Shown here: positions 24,099-32,434 of the stretch, one piece after another
Numbering within the stretch: position 1 is the stretch's first letter
Layout: every line of letters starts with the position of its first letter
Source of the DNA: Thermoactinomyces sp. DSM 45891
Lineage (GTDB): Bacteria; Bacillota; Bacilli; Thermoactinomycetales; Thermoactinomycetaceae
Direction of reading: 5' to 3'
DNA length: 64,000 bases
Assembly (NCBI RefSeq): GCF_900119485.1
Contig: NZ_FPJZ01000015.1
Coordinates: 1 to 64,000 of the forward strand
Program-made: the position numbers and the translations under genes
The notes under the pieces: generated by a model
Told to the model about the DNA's origin: nothing
The model's database searches: none
What the model saw: only the letters and a program-made list of their open reading frames with translations

Positions 24099-25523
24099 TC
24101 AGTCGTTAGGTGGGTCGCTGATAGAAACTCTTCTGATCGTTTCGATTTGATGCAACATTAGTGTTCTACCTCCCTTCAACAAATGAACAGAAATCTCTTG
24201 AAATTCTTCTGTTATTTCTTGATAATCGGCCAATTTCCATCTCTTACAAATATCGCTCATATTCAGTAAAATGTCAAACAGCAGGGTCTCGAACTTATAT
24301 TCTTTTGCTATGGTTCGTGCTTCTTCTAGATGTTTGTAGGCATCCATATCCTTATTTAGCATTACTAGGCTTTGGCTCAGAGATACAAGGGCTTTCACTA
24401 GTCGTTGAACGTCTTTATATTCACGGGCCAACTTGACAGCCTTGACTAGTGTAGATTGGCCCAACTTCAATTTACCACATTCACAGTAAACAATGCCTAG
24501 ATGCGTATGTGTCTTGATTGCTAAATGCTTTCTTTTTATCCTTCCTTCTAACTTTAATGCTGACTGGTAACATAATTCAGCATTTACCATTAATCCCTTT
24601 TGGGCGTAGCTCTCACCTAATGATGACCAGAGATCAAAGGCATGATCGTACAGTCCATCTACACGTGCAAGGAATAAACCTTCTTGCACATAATGAATGG
24701 CTTCATCATACCTCCCTAATTTGTTTAACAACTCAATTCGAATAAGTAACAGGTTTAACCATGCATCACTACTTCGTATACTGGTACTCCCTTTCTCGCA
24801 AACCGATTCAACTAACAGTAGAGCTTCGACGTCTCTGTTTAACCTTTCCAGGATAATAGCTTTATTAATCCACAAGTTATACTGGATGTGATGGCGTTTA
24901 CCATCGGGATTAAATGCTTCTATCCCATTGTTTACATAAGATAACGCTTCATCCAAATTGTTTCGGCGTAAACAAACCCTAGCCATCCCATTAAGGCAAG
25001 CTGATTTCAAATTTTCTTCGTCTGCGTTTCTCATAGATGAGCTGATGAGTTGAACAGCCGTTCCATACTGTTCTAGTGCAGAACTCCATTTTCTCTTTTT
25101 CTCATAAAATTTACCCTTAAGATAACACGGGAACGGAACGAGCGAATATTCTTCTAAAACCCCATCAAGTTTGCTGTACTCTTCCATTTGTCTTAGTTCT
25201 TCCATCCCTTGATCTAAATCTGTTAAATCAATATCATATTCTATAGCCATCAACTGGAGAAGTGTATCTGCTTTGTCAATAACTGGTTGAGTTGTATAGT
25301 GGACTAAAAGCTCATCAATACTCAAACCATAATAACTACATAGCTTCTCTAAATAGCTTTTATTTGTCTTACACACACCTTTCTCTATCTTGCTAATGGT
25401 TGAATTAGCCAAACCAATCTCATCTGACAACTCCAACTGGCTCAGTTTCCTAACTCTCCTTTCATTTTTAAACATTTCACCTAACTCTGCAGTAACAAAA
25501 ATCGAATTGGTATTCTTCCCCAT
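24099..25523 (-). CDS. XRE-family regulator with TPR domain (RRNPP-like)
   Basis: 474 residues. An N-terminal HTH (about 13-75: RKLSQLELSDEIGLANSTIS) is followed by eight or more TPR-like helical repeats (for example AACLNGMARVCLRRNNLDEA-type and KTHTHLGIVYCECGKLKLG). This is the architecture of peptide-sensing RRNPP regulators such as NprR, PlcR and AimR, which bind small imported peptides in the TPR groove. AAGGA precedes the ATG. It is divergent from the small genes at 25783-27309, which it may regulate. No classic signal-peptide-bearing pheromone gene is adjacent. Confidence 0.85.
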   Translation of the reverse strand: MGKNTNSIFVTAELGEMFKNERRVRKLSQLELSDEIGLANSTISKIEKGVCKTNKSYLEKLCSYYGLSIDELLVHYTTQPVIDKADTLLQLMAIEYDIDLTDLDQGMEELRQMEEYSKLDGVLEEYSLVPFPCYLKGKFYEKKRKWSSALEQYGTAVQLISSSMRNADEENLKSACLNGMARVCLRRNNLDEALSYVNNGIEAFNPDGKRHHIQYNLWINKAIILERLNRDVEALLLVESVCEKGSTSIRSSDAWLNLLLIRIELLNKLGRYDEAIHYVQEGLFLARVDGLYDHAFDLWSSLGESYAQKGLMVNAELCYQSALKLEGRIKRKHLAIKTHTHLGIVYCECGKLKLGQSTLVKAVKLAREYKDVQRLVKALVSLSQSLVMLNKDMDAYKHLEEARTIAKEYKFETLLFDILLNMSDICKRWKLADYQEITEEFQEISVHLLKGGRTLMLHQIETIRRVSISDPPND

Positions 25524-25782
25524 TTATCAATCATCCTTAAGAAAATTTTTTCAAGAAATTTTTTCAGCCAAAAATCTATTATAGTAGCCGTTTTCCATCA
25601 AACAAGAACTTAACTAAGTAATTTTAGAAAGTAAATATAAATATTCCGCTAAATTGGCGGAAAAGTTATTTCGAAATGAAATAGGAATTAAATATTTTAA
25701 ATTTTTGATATAAATAACGTATCCTAGTACACTAAGTTTGTGCAGTAATAACTGTGAAAACTTGATAAAGAGGGGGAAAAAC

Positions 25783-26067
25783 ATGCTACGGTTTCATATC
25801 AAAGCCAAGTCTTTAGAAGCCTTAAAATGCTCTAAATTAGCTTTAAAGCAAGTGTTTGACCTAGAAGCACGTCGGACAATCCAACTATCTGATGAAACTA
25901 CGGAAGCAGTCTATATTGCCAGTCGTAGAAAAACAGAGCAGACGCTTGTTATCACTACTGACACGAAAGTGAAGATTTATCTACCAAACATCACATGGAA
26001 ACCATTCAAAATGGACGACAACAACACTATTTTTTATGGACATGGATATGATATTTTTTCCGATTAG
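25783..26067 (+). CDS. Small hypothetical protein
   Basis: 94 residues, basic N-terminus (MLRFHIKAKSLEALKCSKLA), no signal peptide or membrane segment. GAGGGGG lies 6 bases before the ATG at 25783. It is the first gene divergent from the XRE-TPR regulator, inside the 3.5-kb repeat-bounded segment. Family not recognised. Confidence 0.65.
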   Translation: MLRFHIKAKSLEALKCSKLALKQVFDLEARRTIQLSDETTEAVYIASRRKTEQTLVITTDTKVKIYLPNITWKPFKMDDNNTIFYGHGYDIFSD

Positions 26068-26170
26068 ACCTGTTTCTCTCTCACTTATCTAATTTCGACA
26101 TTTATTTACTTGTCACCTGTTCTCAGACTTTACCCTCTCTATCATTTTTTCTTAGGAGGAGACACGACCA

Positions 26171-26218
26171 ATGTACAGACTGTTTGTAGGCGATCCGCCT
26201 TTAGAAGCACGTATCTAG
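26171..26218 (+). CDS. Tiny ORF MYRLFVGDPPLEARI
   Basis: 15 codons and TAG, preceded by AGGAGGAG with 9 bases to the ATG. Two minus-strand tiny ORFs nearby (27928-27963 and 28058-28102) share the pattern Met-Tyr, a short hydrophobic run, then an acidic residue and Pro-Pro. Translation is unproven; a leader or signalling peptide is possible. Confidence 0.4.
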   Translation: MYRLFVGDPPLEARI

Positions 26219-26277
26219 TTGCTTGATGTATTTGATCTATCCTGACGGTATTTTCATTGGTTGTTTCATTATGTAAA

Positions 26278-26325
26278 TACGAGGGATGTAGAAGATTTTA
26301 GATAGCTCGTCCTTCGTATTTTTTA
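26278..26325 (+). terminator. Hairpin before the secreted-protein gene (terminator or attenuator)
   Basis: AATACGAGGGA pairs with TCCTTCGTATT across about 23 bases and is followed by TTTTATT. It stands between the tiny ORF and the gene at 26351, so it could end the upstream transcript or attenuate the downstream one. Confidence 0.55.
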
Positions 26326-26350
26326 TTCACTTAAAAAGGAGTTGGCTATC

Positions 26351-26830
26351 TTGAAAAGAAATTTGGTAAAGATGAAAAAATATATTTTAACGTTGACAGT
26401 TTCTGTTTCTGTTTTAGTTACTGGTCTAGGTACAAGCTTGCAAGCTTTTGCATCAGAAACCAATGCCCCTATTGTCCAGAATGTAAAAACAAACCCAGAG
26501 GTACTCCAGGACGGAGTAACACAAAATGGTATAAGAGGTTACCTTGTCAAGTTGGCGGCGGAAGCTGTAGCATTTGCTATTCGACATGGCGGGAGTGTAG
26601 TTGGAGAGTTGGTTAAGTTTTTAGACGGTCCAGCGGCGAAGGCTTTCAAAAAGCATAGCGGTACAATTGCTGACAAAATTGATGATTTAGCCAATATCCC
26701 TGACGTGACTGCGGAAATTATTAAGACAAGGTTGTACCAATTCTTAAAAGGTCCAATGAATATGAATTCCGGCACAGCAATGCAAATCGCAGATGCTATA
26801 AAGTGGGCTATCAATTTCTTTTTATTCTAG
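26351..26830 (+). CDS. Small secreted protein, unknown (bacteriocin or toxin candidate)
   Basis: About 159 residues from a TTG at 26351 (AAGGAG 9 bases upstream); an ATG at 26372 is the alternative. Signal peptide MKKYILTLTVSVSVLVTGLG ends near FASET. The mature part has hydrophobic and amphipathic helices (GYLVKLAAEAVAFAIRHGGS, the C-terminus AIKWAINFFLF) and no Cys. It is followed after 20 bases by a cytoplasmic coiled-coil protein, an arrangement seen for secreted toxin plus partner. No family recognised. Confidence 0.65.
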   Translation: MKRNLVKMKKYILTLTVSVSVLVTGLGTSLQAFASETNAPIVQNVKTNPEVLQDGVTQNGIRGYLVKLAAEAVAFAIRHGGSVVGELVKFLDGPAAKAFKKHSGTIADKIDDLANIPDVTAEIIKTRLYQFLKGPMNMNSGTAMQIADAIKWAINFFLF

Positions 26831-26850
26831 TCTAGTAAGAGGTGAAGTAG

Positions 26851-27309
26851 TTGAACGAATATGAACGTCGACTAAAAGAACTGGAAGATGCCAAAGAAAA
26901 GTACGTCCAAGAGCCTGAAAGTGAATTAGAGCTTTTAAAAGAAGAAGTGGCTCAATTACGAGAAATGGTTGAATTCTTATCCTTCTCGAAAGTAACAAAT
27001 GAGAAATACGCTTTTTGGGATTGGTGTGTCCAACATAACATTTTTGGAGATACGCGAACACGTTTGGGAATAGTCAAATCCGTTCTAACGAACAGACTTA
27101 CAGGTCAAGAGACTTTAAAGAAAAACATTCCCGGAGTGTCTATGGATATTCTATACAGTCCCTCCCCTCCTTCCTATCAAGAAGCAAAGAAATTGCTCAT
27201 GGAAGCAATTGACACACAAAATGAAGAAACGATTGAAGAGCTATTTCGAGCTTTGCATAATCAAGGTATATTCCAAGATCTGACCGCCTTGTACCCGCAT
27301 AAGCTTTAA
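26851..27309 (+). CDS. Coiled-coil hypothetical protein
   Basis: 152 residues from a TTG start (GAGGTGA 4-5 bases upstream). The first 50 residues are a charged coiled coil (LEDAKEKYVQEPESELELLK); the rest is helical and ends QGIFQDLTALYPHKL. No signal peptide. It follows the secreted-protein gene by 20 bases and is probably co-transcribed; it could be a partner or immunity factor, which is inference from position only. Confidence 0.65.
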   Translation: MNEYERRLKELEDAKEKYVQEPESELELLKEEVAQLREMVEFLSFSKVTNEKYAFWDWCVQHNIFGDTRTRLGIVKSVLTNRLTGQETLKKNIPGVSMDILYSPSPPSYQEAKKLLMEAIDTQNEETIEELFRALHNQGIFQDLTALYPHKL

Positions 27310-27379
27310 GCGATTGTCAGGCTTGAATACGATAGATGATGAGTTCTCTAAATATGTAGAAAAAACCCTTCCAGGCAGC

Positions 27380-27440
27380 ACCAAATAGCCAGCAAAAAAT
27401 AAACCAGCAATCTTTTCTCGTATGAGAAGGTTGCTGGTTT
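27380..27440. repeat. 61-bp direct repeat, copy B
   Basis: 60 of 61 bases match copy A at 23843-23903, including the copied last codons of the signal peptidase gene. Here it also serves as terminator for the convergent MaoC-like gene. Confidence 0.9.
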
Positions 27441-27444
27441 ACTT

Positions 27445-27831
27445 TTAGCTATAAACAAATCCGAGTACTTCACCCTTCAATACTTCTTTACCATCTTGGT
27501 TCATACACACATACGTAGTAGAAACTTGATATCGTTGCTCCTGCTTCTCAATTCGATGCATCGTTACCTCACATCGAATCGTGTCCCCTGTAAAAACAGG
27601 TCTGACAAATTTCATCGTAAAATCGCGCGCCACCACATTAAAATCTCCACCGATTTTAGTCGGCAGGGTGGCCGTCAAGAAGCCATGAACGACTACCTTG
27701 CCGTACTCATCAGGCACCGTATGATGATCTCCCTCATCCCCCGAGATAGCACTAAATTGTTGAACATCTTCTAACGTAAATGTCCGTTCATAACAAAAAA
27801 CAGTTCCAGCCTCTATGCCCTCAATGATCAA
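27445..27831 (-). CDS. MaoC-like hot-dog dehydratase
   Basis: 128 residues from a TTG at 27831 with AGGAGGG 6 bases upstream. The hot-dog fold motif GDEGDHHTVPDEYGKVVVHG corresponds to the (R)-enoyl-CoA hydratase signature (D-x4-H and a following VHG), with the catalytic Asp and His present. DFTMKFVRPVFTGDTIRCEV is the second conserved block. It would hydrate enoyl-CoA or a similar thioester; the pathway is not evident from neighbours. Confidence 0.85.
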   Translation of the reverse strand: MIIEGIEAGTVFCYERTFTLEDVQQFSAISGDEGDHHTVPDEYGKVVVHGFLTATLPTKIGGDFNVVARDFTMKFVRPVFTGDTIRCEVTMHRIEKQEQRYQVSTTYVCMNQDGKEVLKGEVLGFVYS

Positions 27832-27927
27832 TAGTCTCCCTCCTACATGCTTCACCAAAACAAGAAAGCTAGGAAGCACCCCCCTAGCTAGAAAATGGTC
27901 ACTTGTTATGCAGTTATCTGTTCATCA

Positions 27928-27963
27928 TTAGCACTCTGTTGGTGGATCTGCAAACAAATACAT
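27928..27963 (-). CDS. Tiny ORF MYLFADPPTEC
   Basis: 11 codons and TAA; AGGGG lies 8-9 bases before the ATG. A longer in-frame reading from an upstream ATG would give a 26-residue peptide ending in the same sequence. It shares the MY...D/E-PP pattern with the ORFs at 26171 and 28058. Confidence 0.35.
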   Translation of the reverse strand: MYLFADPPTEC

Positions 27964-28057
27964 CGCGAATTCCCCTTTCATCTTTCTTCTAGTACCCGAT
28001 TTCGACATATATAGACAATATTCCTTCTAATATAGATAGAAAATATTTATTAAACGA

Positions 28058-28102
28058 TTATTTTGTATAATCGAAGTCTGGTGGCTCTGCTATTCGATAC
28101 AT
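28058..28102 (-). CDS. Tiny ORF MYRIAEPPDFDYTK
   Basis: 14 codons and TAA with an ideal AAGGAGG 8 bases before the ATG, the strongest ribosome binding site of the three tiny ORFs. Function unknown. Confidence 0.42.
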   Translation of the reverse strand: MYRIAEPPDFDYTK

Positions 28103-28454
28103 ATTCTCTTCCTCCTTAACACCTTATTATCCTCATCAAGCACTACTATTCGACATTAACTGACAATGTTCCTTCAGGGTGTATAAAAATATTTACTAAT
28201 TAACTAAATCACATCCAATTTTGGATATAAAAATGATCAAGTAGGTCTTACATGTCGTTTTATATATTTTTTTATTAATTGATATTTCCAGCATATTATC
28301 ATGTGTTTTTTTATTCAAAGATGATTCAAATAAATAGAAAAAACCCTTTGTTTATCACGTTTTTCGCTAATCAATCAACAAGTGTATCCATTTATTATTT
28401 TCTATGATGAACAAATAAAATAATTGCAGGAACATATAAATTATAAAATTTTTA

Positions 28455-28484
28455 TTGCATTTATTAAATAAATACTATTATACT
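28455..28484 (+). promoter_or_regulatory. Candidate sigma-A promoter of the lanthipeptide genes
   Basis: TTGCAT (28455-28460), 18-base spacer, TATACT (28479-28484), 62 bases before the first precursor. An imperfect dyad TGCAATCAACC / GGTCGGTTGCA (28490-28519) follows at once and could be an operator. Confidence 0.55.
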
Positions 28485-28545
28485 GTAGTTGCAATCAACC
28501 CTCCTTTAGGTCGGTTGCATAAATTTAAATTAAGGGGATGTTATA

Positions 28546-28770
28546 ATGTCACGCCAAGATGCAAAGAAAACGATTCAAATGTATGACCCAGCAGGTCAAA
28601 AGAATGTTGAAATTTCGAGAGTGGAATTAGAGCGTGTTAGCGGCGGAAATGGTGCAAACGAAGAAATCACCACACTTATCACAACAATGGTTTGTAAAGC
28701 TATTGAAGTTACAGTAAATGATGGCTGTGGGATGAAAAGCTCTCTAGCAACCCCATGCAAAAGATGCTAA
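28546..28770 (+). CDS. lanA1: Class II lanthipeptide precursor 1
   Basis: 74 residues. The leader ends ELERVSGG at residue 34, the double-Gly type cut by C39 peptidase transporters. The core of 40 residues begins NGANEEITTLITTMVC and ends NDGCGMKSSLATPCKRC: four Cys (50, 61, 71, 74) and eight Ser/Thr available for lanthionine rings. AAGGGG precedes the ATG. It is followed by a second precursor with the same last 14 residues, then LanM and LanT. Confidence 0.92.
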   Translation: MSRQDAKKTIQMYDPAGQKNVEISRVELERVSGGNGANEEITTLITTMVCKAIEVTVNDGCGMKSSLATPCKRC

Positions 28771-28830
28771 TAAGCTCTATCGGTAAAACCAAAAGTGATA
28801 TCAATATCAGATCCATGAGGAGGAATTATA

Positions 28831-29040
28831 ATGTCTCGTAATTATTTCAAAGAAGAAATTAAATATTTTGCAGTAGGACAGAGAGATGTGGAAGTTTCAC
28901 GAGAGGAATTAGAACGTGTTAGTGGCGGAAATGGCTCAACTGATGATTTTACAAGTTTAGTATGTGATTGGGCTCGAGCTACAATCAATGAAAATTGCGG
29001 AATGAAAAGTTCTCTCGCAACTCCATGCAAAAGATGCTAG
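28831..29040 (+). CDS. lanA2: Class II lanthipeptide precursor 2
   Basis: 69 residues; leader ends ELERVSGG at residue 33. The 36-residue core begins NGSTDDFTSLVCDWARAT and ends ENCGMKSSLATPCKRC, with Cys at 45, 56, 66 and 69. The last 14 residues are identical to precursor 1, while the N-terminal ring region differs (CDWARAT against CKAIEVT). GAGGAGG lies 7 bases before the ATG. Confidence 0.92.
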   Translation: MSRNYFKEEIKYFAVGQRDVEVSREELERVSGGNGSTDDFTSLVCDWARATINENCGMKSSLATPCKRC

Positions 29041-29071
29041 TAAGCCCTATTTAACTACTGGAATACACTAC

Positions 29072-29111
29072 AACGCGATAGCATAATGAATTTTTCATAT
29101 GCTATCGCGTT
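29072..29111 (+). terminator. 14-bp perfect stem between precursors and lanM
   Basis: AACGCGATAGCATA (29072-29085) pairs with TATGCTATCGCGTT (29098-29111). Such partial terminators keep precursor mRNA abundant and lanM low by read-through. Confidence 0.8.
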
Positions 29112-29144
29112 TCTACTAAACTCACACATCTGCGAGGAATTATG

Positions 29145-32100
29145 ATGAATACAAACTTTCGGACACAATTATATAGGTCGCTTACTTTAAAAGAACGATT
29201 CGATCACCTACCGAATCTCGGACAAAAAAAGGTGGATTCGATTGATGCAGAAAAAGTGATTCATGATTGGCAAAATGTATCATTCTTAGACGAAAAGACA
29301 TTAGCAAATAGATTATCTGCTACCGATTTGGAGATGCAAAGGTTTAAAAGCGCACTATATGAAATGAGTAGTGATCATTGGATCAATGAAATGAAAACCT
29401 TGCATCATTCGAAATTCCCGTGGATGGATTGGTTGGAGGAGGCGCTTCAATTAAATCGAGTTACACCGATTCCAGAGGATATTGAAAAGGGACTTCAATT
29501 CACAGTTCGCCCGTTTGTACTATGGGCAAAGAAAAGATTAACTGATTATTTCGGGCAAATTTCAGAAGTCGATCCATACATACAAATTCATACGGTCTTA
29601 GATTCAATCTTAGGTAATTTGGTAGATGGGCTAAACATAATAGCTGGAAGAACCTTCGTCTTAGAACTACACATTGAGCGAGAGATGGGGCAGTTAGAAG
29701 GAGATACCCCGGAAGCACGCTTTCAGTCATTCATACAGAAAAAAATAATGAATCCCGATCATCTTGAATTTATATACAGTGAGTACCCAACCCTTGCTCG
29801 TCTTCTCATGATCCGAACCCATCACTTTATGGAAGCGATCACAGAGGCGATTACAAGATATCTCAACGACCGAAAACAAATTCTACAAGAATTTAACATA
29901 CAAGATAAACCTCTCACCGCGATTTCAGCAGGAATGGGAGATTCACACCAAAGGTGTAGAACGGTAATGCACTTTCAGTTTGAATCGGAGCAGGTGATTT
30001 ATAAACCAAAAAATCTCACCGTATCGAATCATTTCCACCAGGTACTGGATTGGTTAAACGGATGTGGTTTCACTCCTCCGTTATCGAGTTATAAAGTTCT
30101 AAATAAGAACCACTATGCGTGGGAAGAGGTTGTCACTCAAAAAGGTTGCTCCTCTACAGAAGAAGTTCAACGCTTTTATACTCGATTCGGCGGTTTATTA
30201 GCAGTTGTCTATTCACTGTACGGCATCGACTTCCATTATGAAAATATGATTGCAAATGGAGAGAATCCGATATTAATCGACTTGGAGACCCTCTTTCATA
30301 ACTCTTCCTCTCCAAACGTGGCAGAGGAAATGCTTGCACAAGTAAAAGCAAATGATAGATTGGCAAATTCAGTGCTGAAGACTGCCCTACTTCCTCTATT
30401 CCATTTTAGTGATAAGGATGGAAAAGGGATTGATGTTAGTGGCTTAGGAGGAAGAGAACAAGAATACCCCACTCCTATTTTGCAAGTAGAAGAATACGGA
30501 ACAGATCAGATGCGCTATGTTCGAAAAAATGCCATTTTACGATTAAGTGGGAATTTGCCACGCTTACATGATCAGTTAATCGATATCAAGCCTTATGTTG
30601 AATATATAGTGAGTGGCTTTAAACAAGCCTGTCAATTCATACAGGAACATCAAGTCAAACTACTTAGTGATGAGGGACCGATTGCCTCCTTTAAGCAAGA
30701 TCAAGTTCGAATCGTGTTACGTAATACACAGTTTTATGCCGACTTCCTGCTAGAAACCCAGCACCCTGATTATCTGGAAGACTCCTTAGAACGTGAAAAG
30801 TTATTAGATCGACTTTGGTTTACTCAAATGCATGATGAAGCCATTCCTTACGAGATTGAAGATTTATTAGAAGGAGATATTCCTCTATTTACGGCGATGA
30901 TTGATGATACAGATCTTTATAGCAGTACAGGTAAAATCATCCCTAACTTCTTCAAAGAATCTAGCTATCAGAGGGTGATAAGACGAATAAAGAGCTTAAC
31001 CCCTGATGAGATAGAGAGGCAAGCAAGTTACATTACCGCCTCCATTCTAGGTGGGATTGAATCCAAAACTCACCTGCAAATCAAACAATATGATTTTACT
31101 CCTGATCCTATAAAACATACGGATTTACCTGTCCAATCCTTTGTCGAAGAAGCGGAGAAAATCGGATCCTATCTTTCAAAAAGGGCAATTTATGGAGATA
31201 AAAATGATGTAACCTGGATAGGTTTAGCACCAACTGCCAACAATTTGTGGACGATCGCCCCTATGGATTTTGGTTTATACAATGGGGTTTGTGGAATGGC
31301 GTTGTTCTACAGCTACTTAGATCAAATATGTAAAAATCGTGAGTTTGGCAACTTAGCAAAGGCAGCCTTGCAGACTGCATGTAACGCGGGGCCACTTATA
31401 CAAGATGCGAATGCTTTTGTTGGACAATCATCGATTCTCTATACTCTCTCTCATATGACAGCTCTCTATGGAGAAAAAGAAGAATGGATGTCTTCTATGA
31501 AAGAGTTGCTTCCAAACATAGAGCAAAAGATAGAGCAAGATCAACATTTTGATCTCATCTACGGTGGCGCGGGGATTATTCATGTGCTATTAAATATAGC
31601 TGAGCAATTTAATTGGGAACACCCTTTGCTCATCGCTCAAAAGGTTGGAAATCACTTAATCAAACATGCGATTCAAACTGATAATGGGGTTGCATGGCAT
31701 ACTGGCAAAGATAAGGCTTTACTTGGTGGCTTCTCTCATGGAACGAGTGGAATTGCTTGGTCACTTCTTCGACTTGCCAATGTTTCGGGTCATGATAAAT
31801 ATCACGAATGGGGCTTAAAGGCCCTCCAGTATGATCGTTCCTTATATGATGAGTCGACGAAAAATTGGCGGGATATTCGCCATGAAAAAGGATCATCTTC
31901 CCCAGTACAATGGTGCCACGGTGCACCGGGAGTTGGTTTAGGTCGTGTTCTCTGCCTCCCTTATCTGCAAGAAGACCCATATATAATCGATGAAATATCT
32001 ACTTCTGTAGAAACAACAAGTAAAGAAGGAATCGGCTTTTCTCACTCTCTGTGCCACGGTGACTTAGGGAATGCTGACCTACTATTGATGGCGGGTATAT

Positions 32101-32321
32101 CGCTTAAACGCGAAGACTGGATTCAATCTGCTCAGTCAATTGGGCACAATGTCATTCAAACCAAGAAAAAGCATGGCAAGTATCTCACAGGTGTCTCCCA
32201 TTTCTTAGAAACACCCAGTTTATTTTTAGGGCTATCCGGAATTGGATATCAATTACTGAGATTAGCATATCCAGATCAAGTTCCGTCAGTAGTATCTCTG
32301 CAACCTCCATTTATGAAGTGA
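29145..32321 (+). CDS. lanM: Lanthipeptide synthetase LanM
   Basis: 1058 residues, typical. The N-terminal dehydratase domain (to about 640) contains ISAGMGDSHQRCRTV, YGIDFHYENMI and LIDLETLFH, the kinase-like residues that phosphorylate and eliminate Ser/Thr. The C-terminal LanC-like cyclase has zinc ligands in QWCHGAPGVGLGR and SLCHGDLGN plus LLGGFSHGTSGIAWSL. It makes the lanthionine rings in both precursors. ATG at 29145 is better spaced from AGGA than the ATG at 29142. Confidence 0.96.
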   Translation: MNTNFRTQLYRSLTLKERFDHLPNLGQKKVDSIDAEKVIHDWQNVSFLDEKTLANRLSATDLEMQRFKSALYEMSSDHWINEMKTLHHSKFPWMDWLEEALQLNRVTPIPEDIEKGLQFTVRPFVLWAKKRLTDYFGQISEVDPYIQIHTVLDSILGNLVDGLNIIAGRTFVLELHIEREMGQLEGDTPEARFQSFIQKKIMNPDHLEFIYSEYPTLARLLMIRTHHFMEAITEAITRYLNDRKQILQEFNIQDKPLTAISAGMGDSHQRCRTVMHFQFESEQVIYKPKNLTVSNHFHQVLDWLNGCGFTPPLSSYKVLNKNHYAWEEVVTQKGCSSTEEVQRFYTRFGGLLAVVYSLYGIDFHYENMIANGENPILIDLETLFHNSSSPNVAEEMLAQVKANDRLANSVLKTALLPLFHFSDKDGKGIDVSGLGGREQEYPTPILQVEEYGTDQMRYVRKNAILRLSGNLPRLHDQLIDIKPYVEYIVSGFKQACQFIQEHQVKLLSDEGPIASFKQDQVRIVLRNTQFYADFLLETQHPDYLEDSLEREKLLDRLWFTQMHDEAIPYEIEDLLEGDIPLFTAMIDDTDLYSSTGKIIPNFFKESSYQRVIRRIKSLTPDEIERQASYITASILGGIESKTHLQIKQYDFTPDPIKHTDLPVQSFVEEAEKIGSYLSKRAIYGDKNDVTWIGLAPTANNLWTIAPMDFGLYNGVCGMALFYSYLDQICKNREFGNLAKAALQTACNAGPLIQDANAFVGQSSILYTLSHMTALYGEKEEWMSSMKELLPNIEQKIEQDQHFDLIYGGAGIIHVLLNIAEQFNWEHPLLIAQKVGNHLIKHAIQTDNGVAWHTGKDKALLGGFSHGTSGIAWSLLRLANVSGHDKYHEWGLKALQYDRSLYDESTKNWRDIRHEKGSSSPVQWCHGAPGVGLGRVLCLPYLQEDPYIIDEISTSVETTSKEGIGFSHSLCHGDLGNADLLLMAGISLKREDWIQSAQSIGHNVIQTKKKHGKYLTGVSHFLETPSLFLGLSGIGYQLLRLAYPDQVPSVVSLQPPFMK

Positions 32322-32335
32322 AGTAAAAAGATAAT

Positions 32336-32374
32336 GTAGAGTAGGCATCTGAGTTCCATGTATGCCTACTCTAC
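32336..32374 (+). terminator. Hairpin after lanM
   Basis: GTAGAGTAGGCAT (32336-32348) pairs perfectly with ATGCCTACTCTAC (32362-32374). Confidence 0.75.
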
Positions 32375-32434
32375 TTGTTATAAAGCTAATCTGAAAAGAA
32401 AACCTTTTAGCATCTGGTGAAAGGAGGAGAGATC

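Larger units (their letters stand above)
27832..28453. other. AT-rich intergenic region with duplicated short units
   Basis: Besides the two tiny minus-strand ORFs listed separately, the sequence TTCGACAT-n-GACAAT-TTCCTTC occurs twice (about 27998-28027 and 28149-28175), each about 50-80 bases upstream (on the minus strand) of one tiny ORF. The unit therefore looks tandemly duplicated. The remainder to the lanA promoter is AT-rich with no ORF. Confidence 0.5.

Noticed and set aside
26171..26218. Start of a longer broken gene at the first tiny ORF
   Set aside because: The sequence after TAG does not continue into a recognisable protein in any frame.
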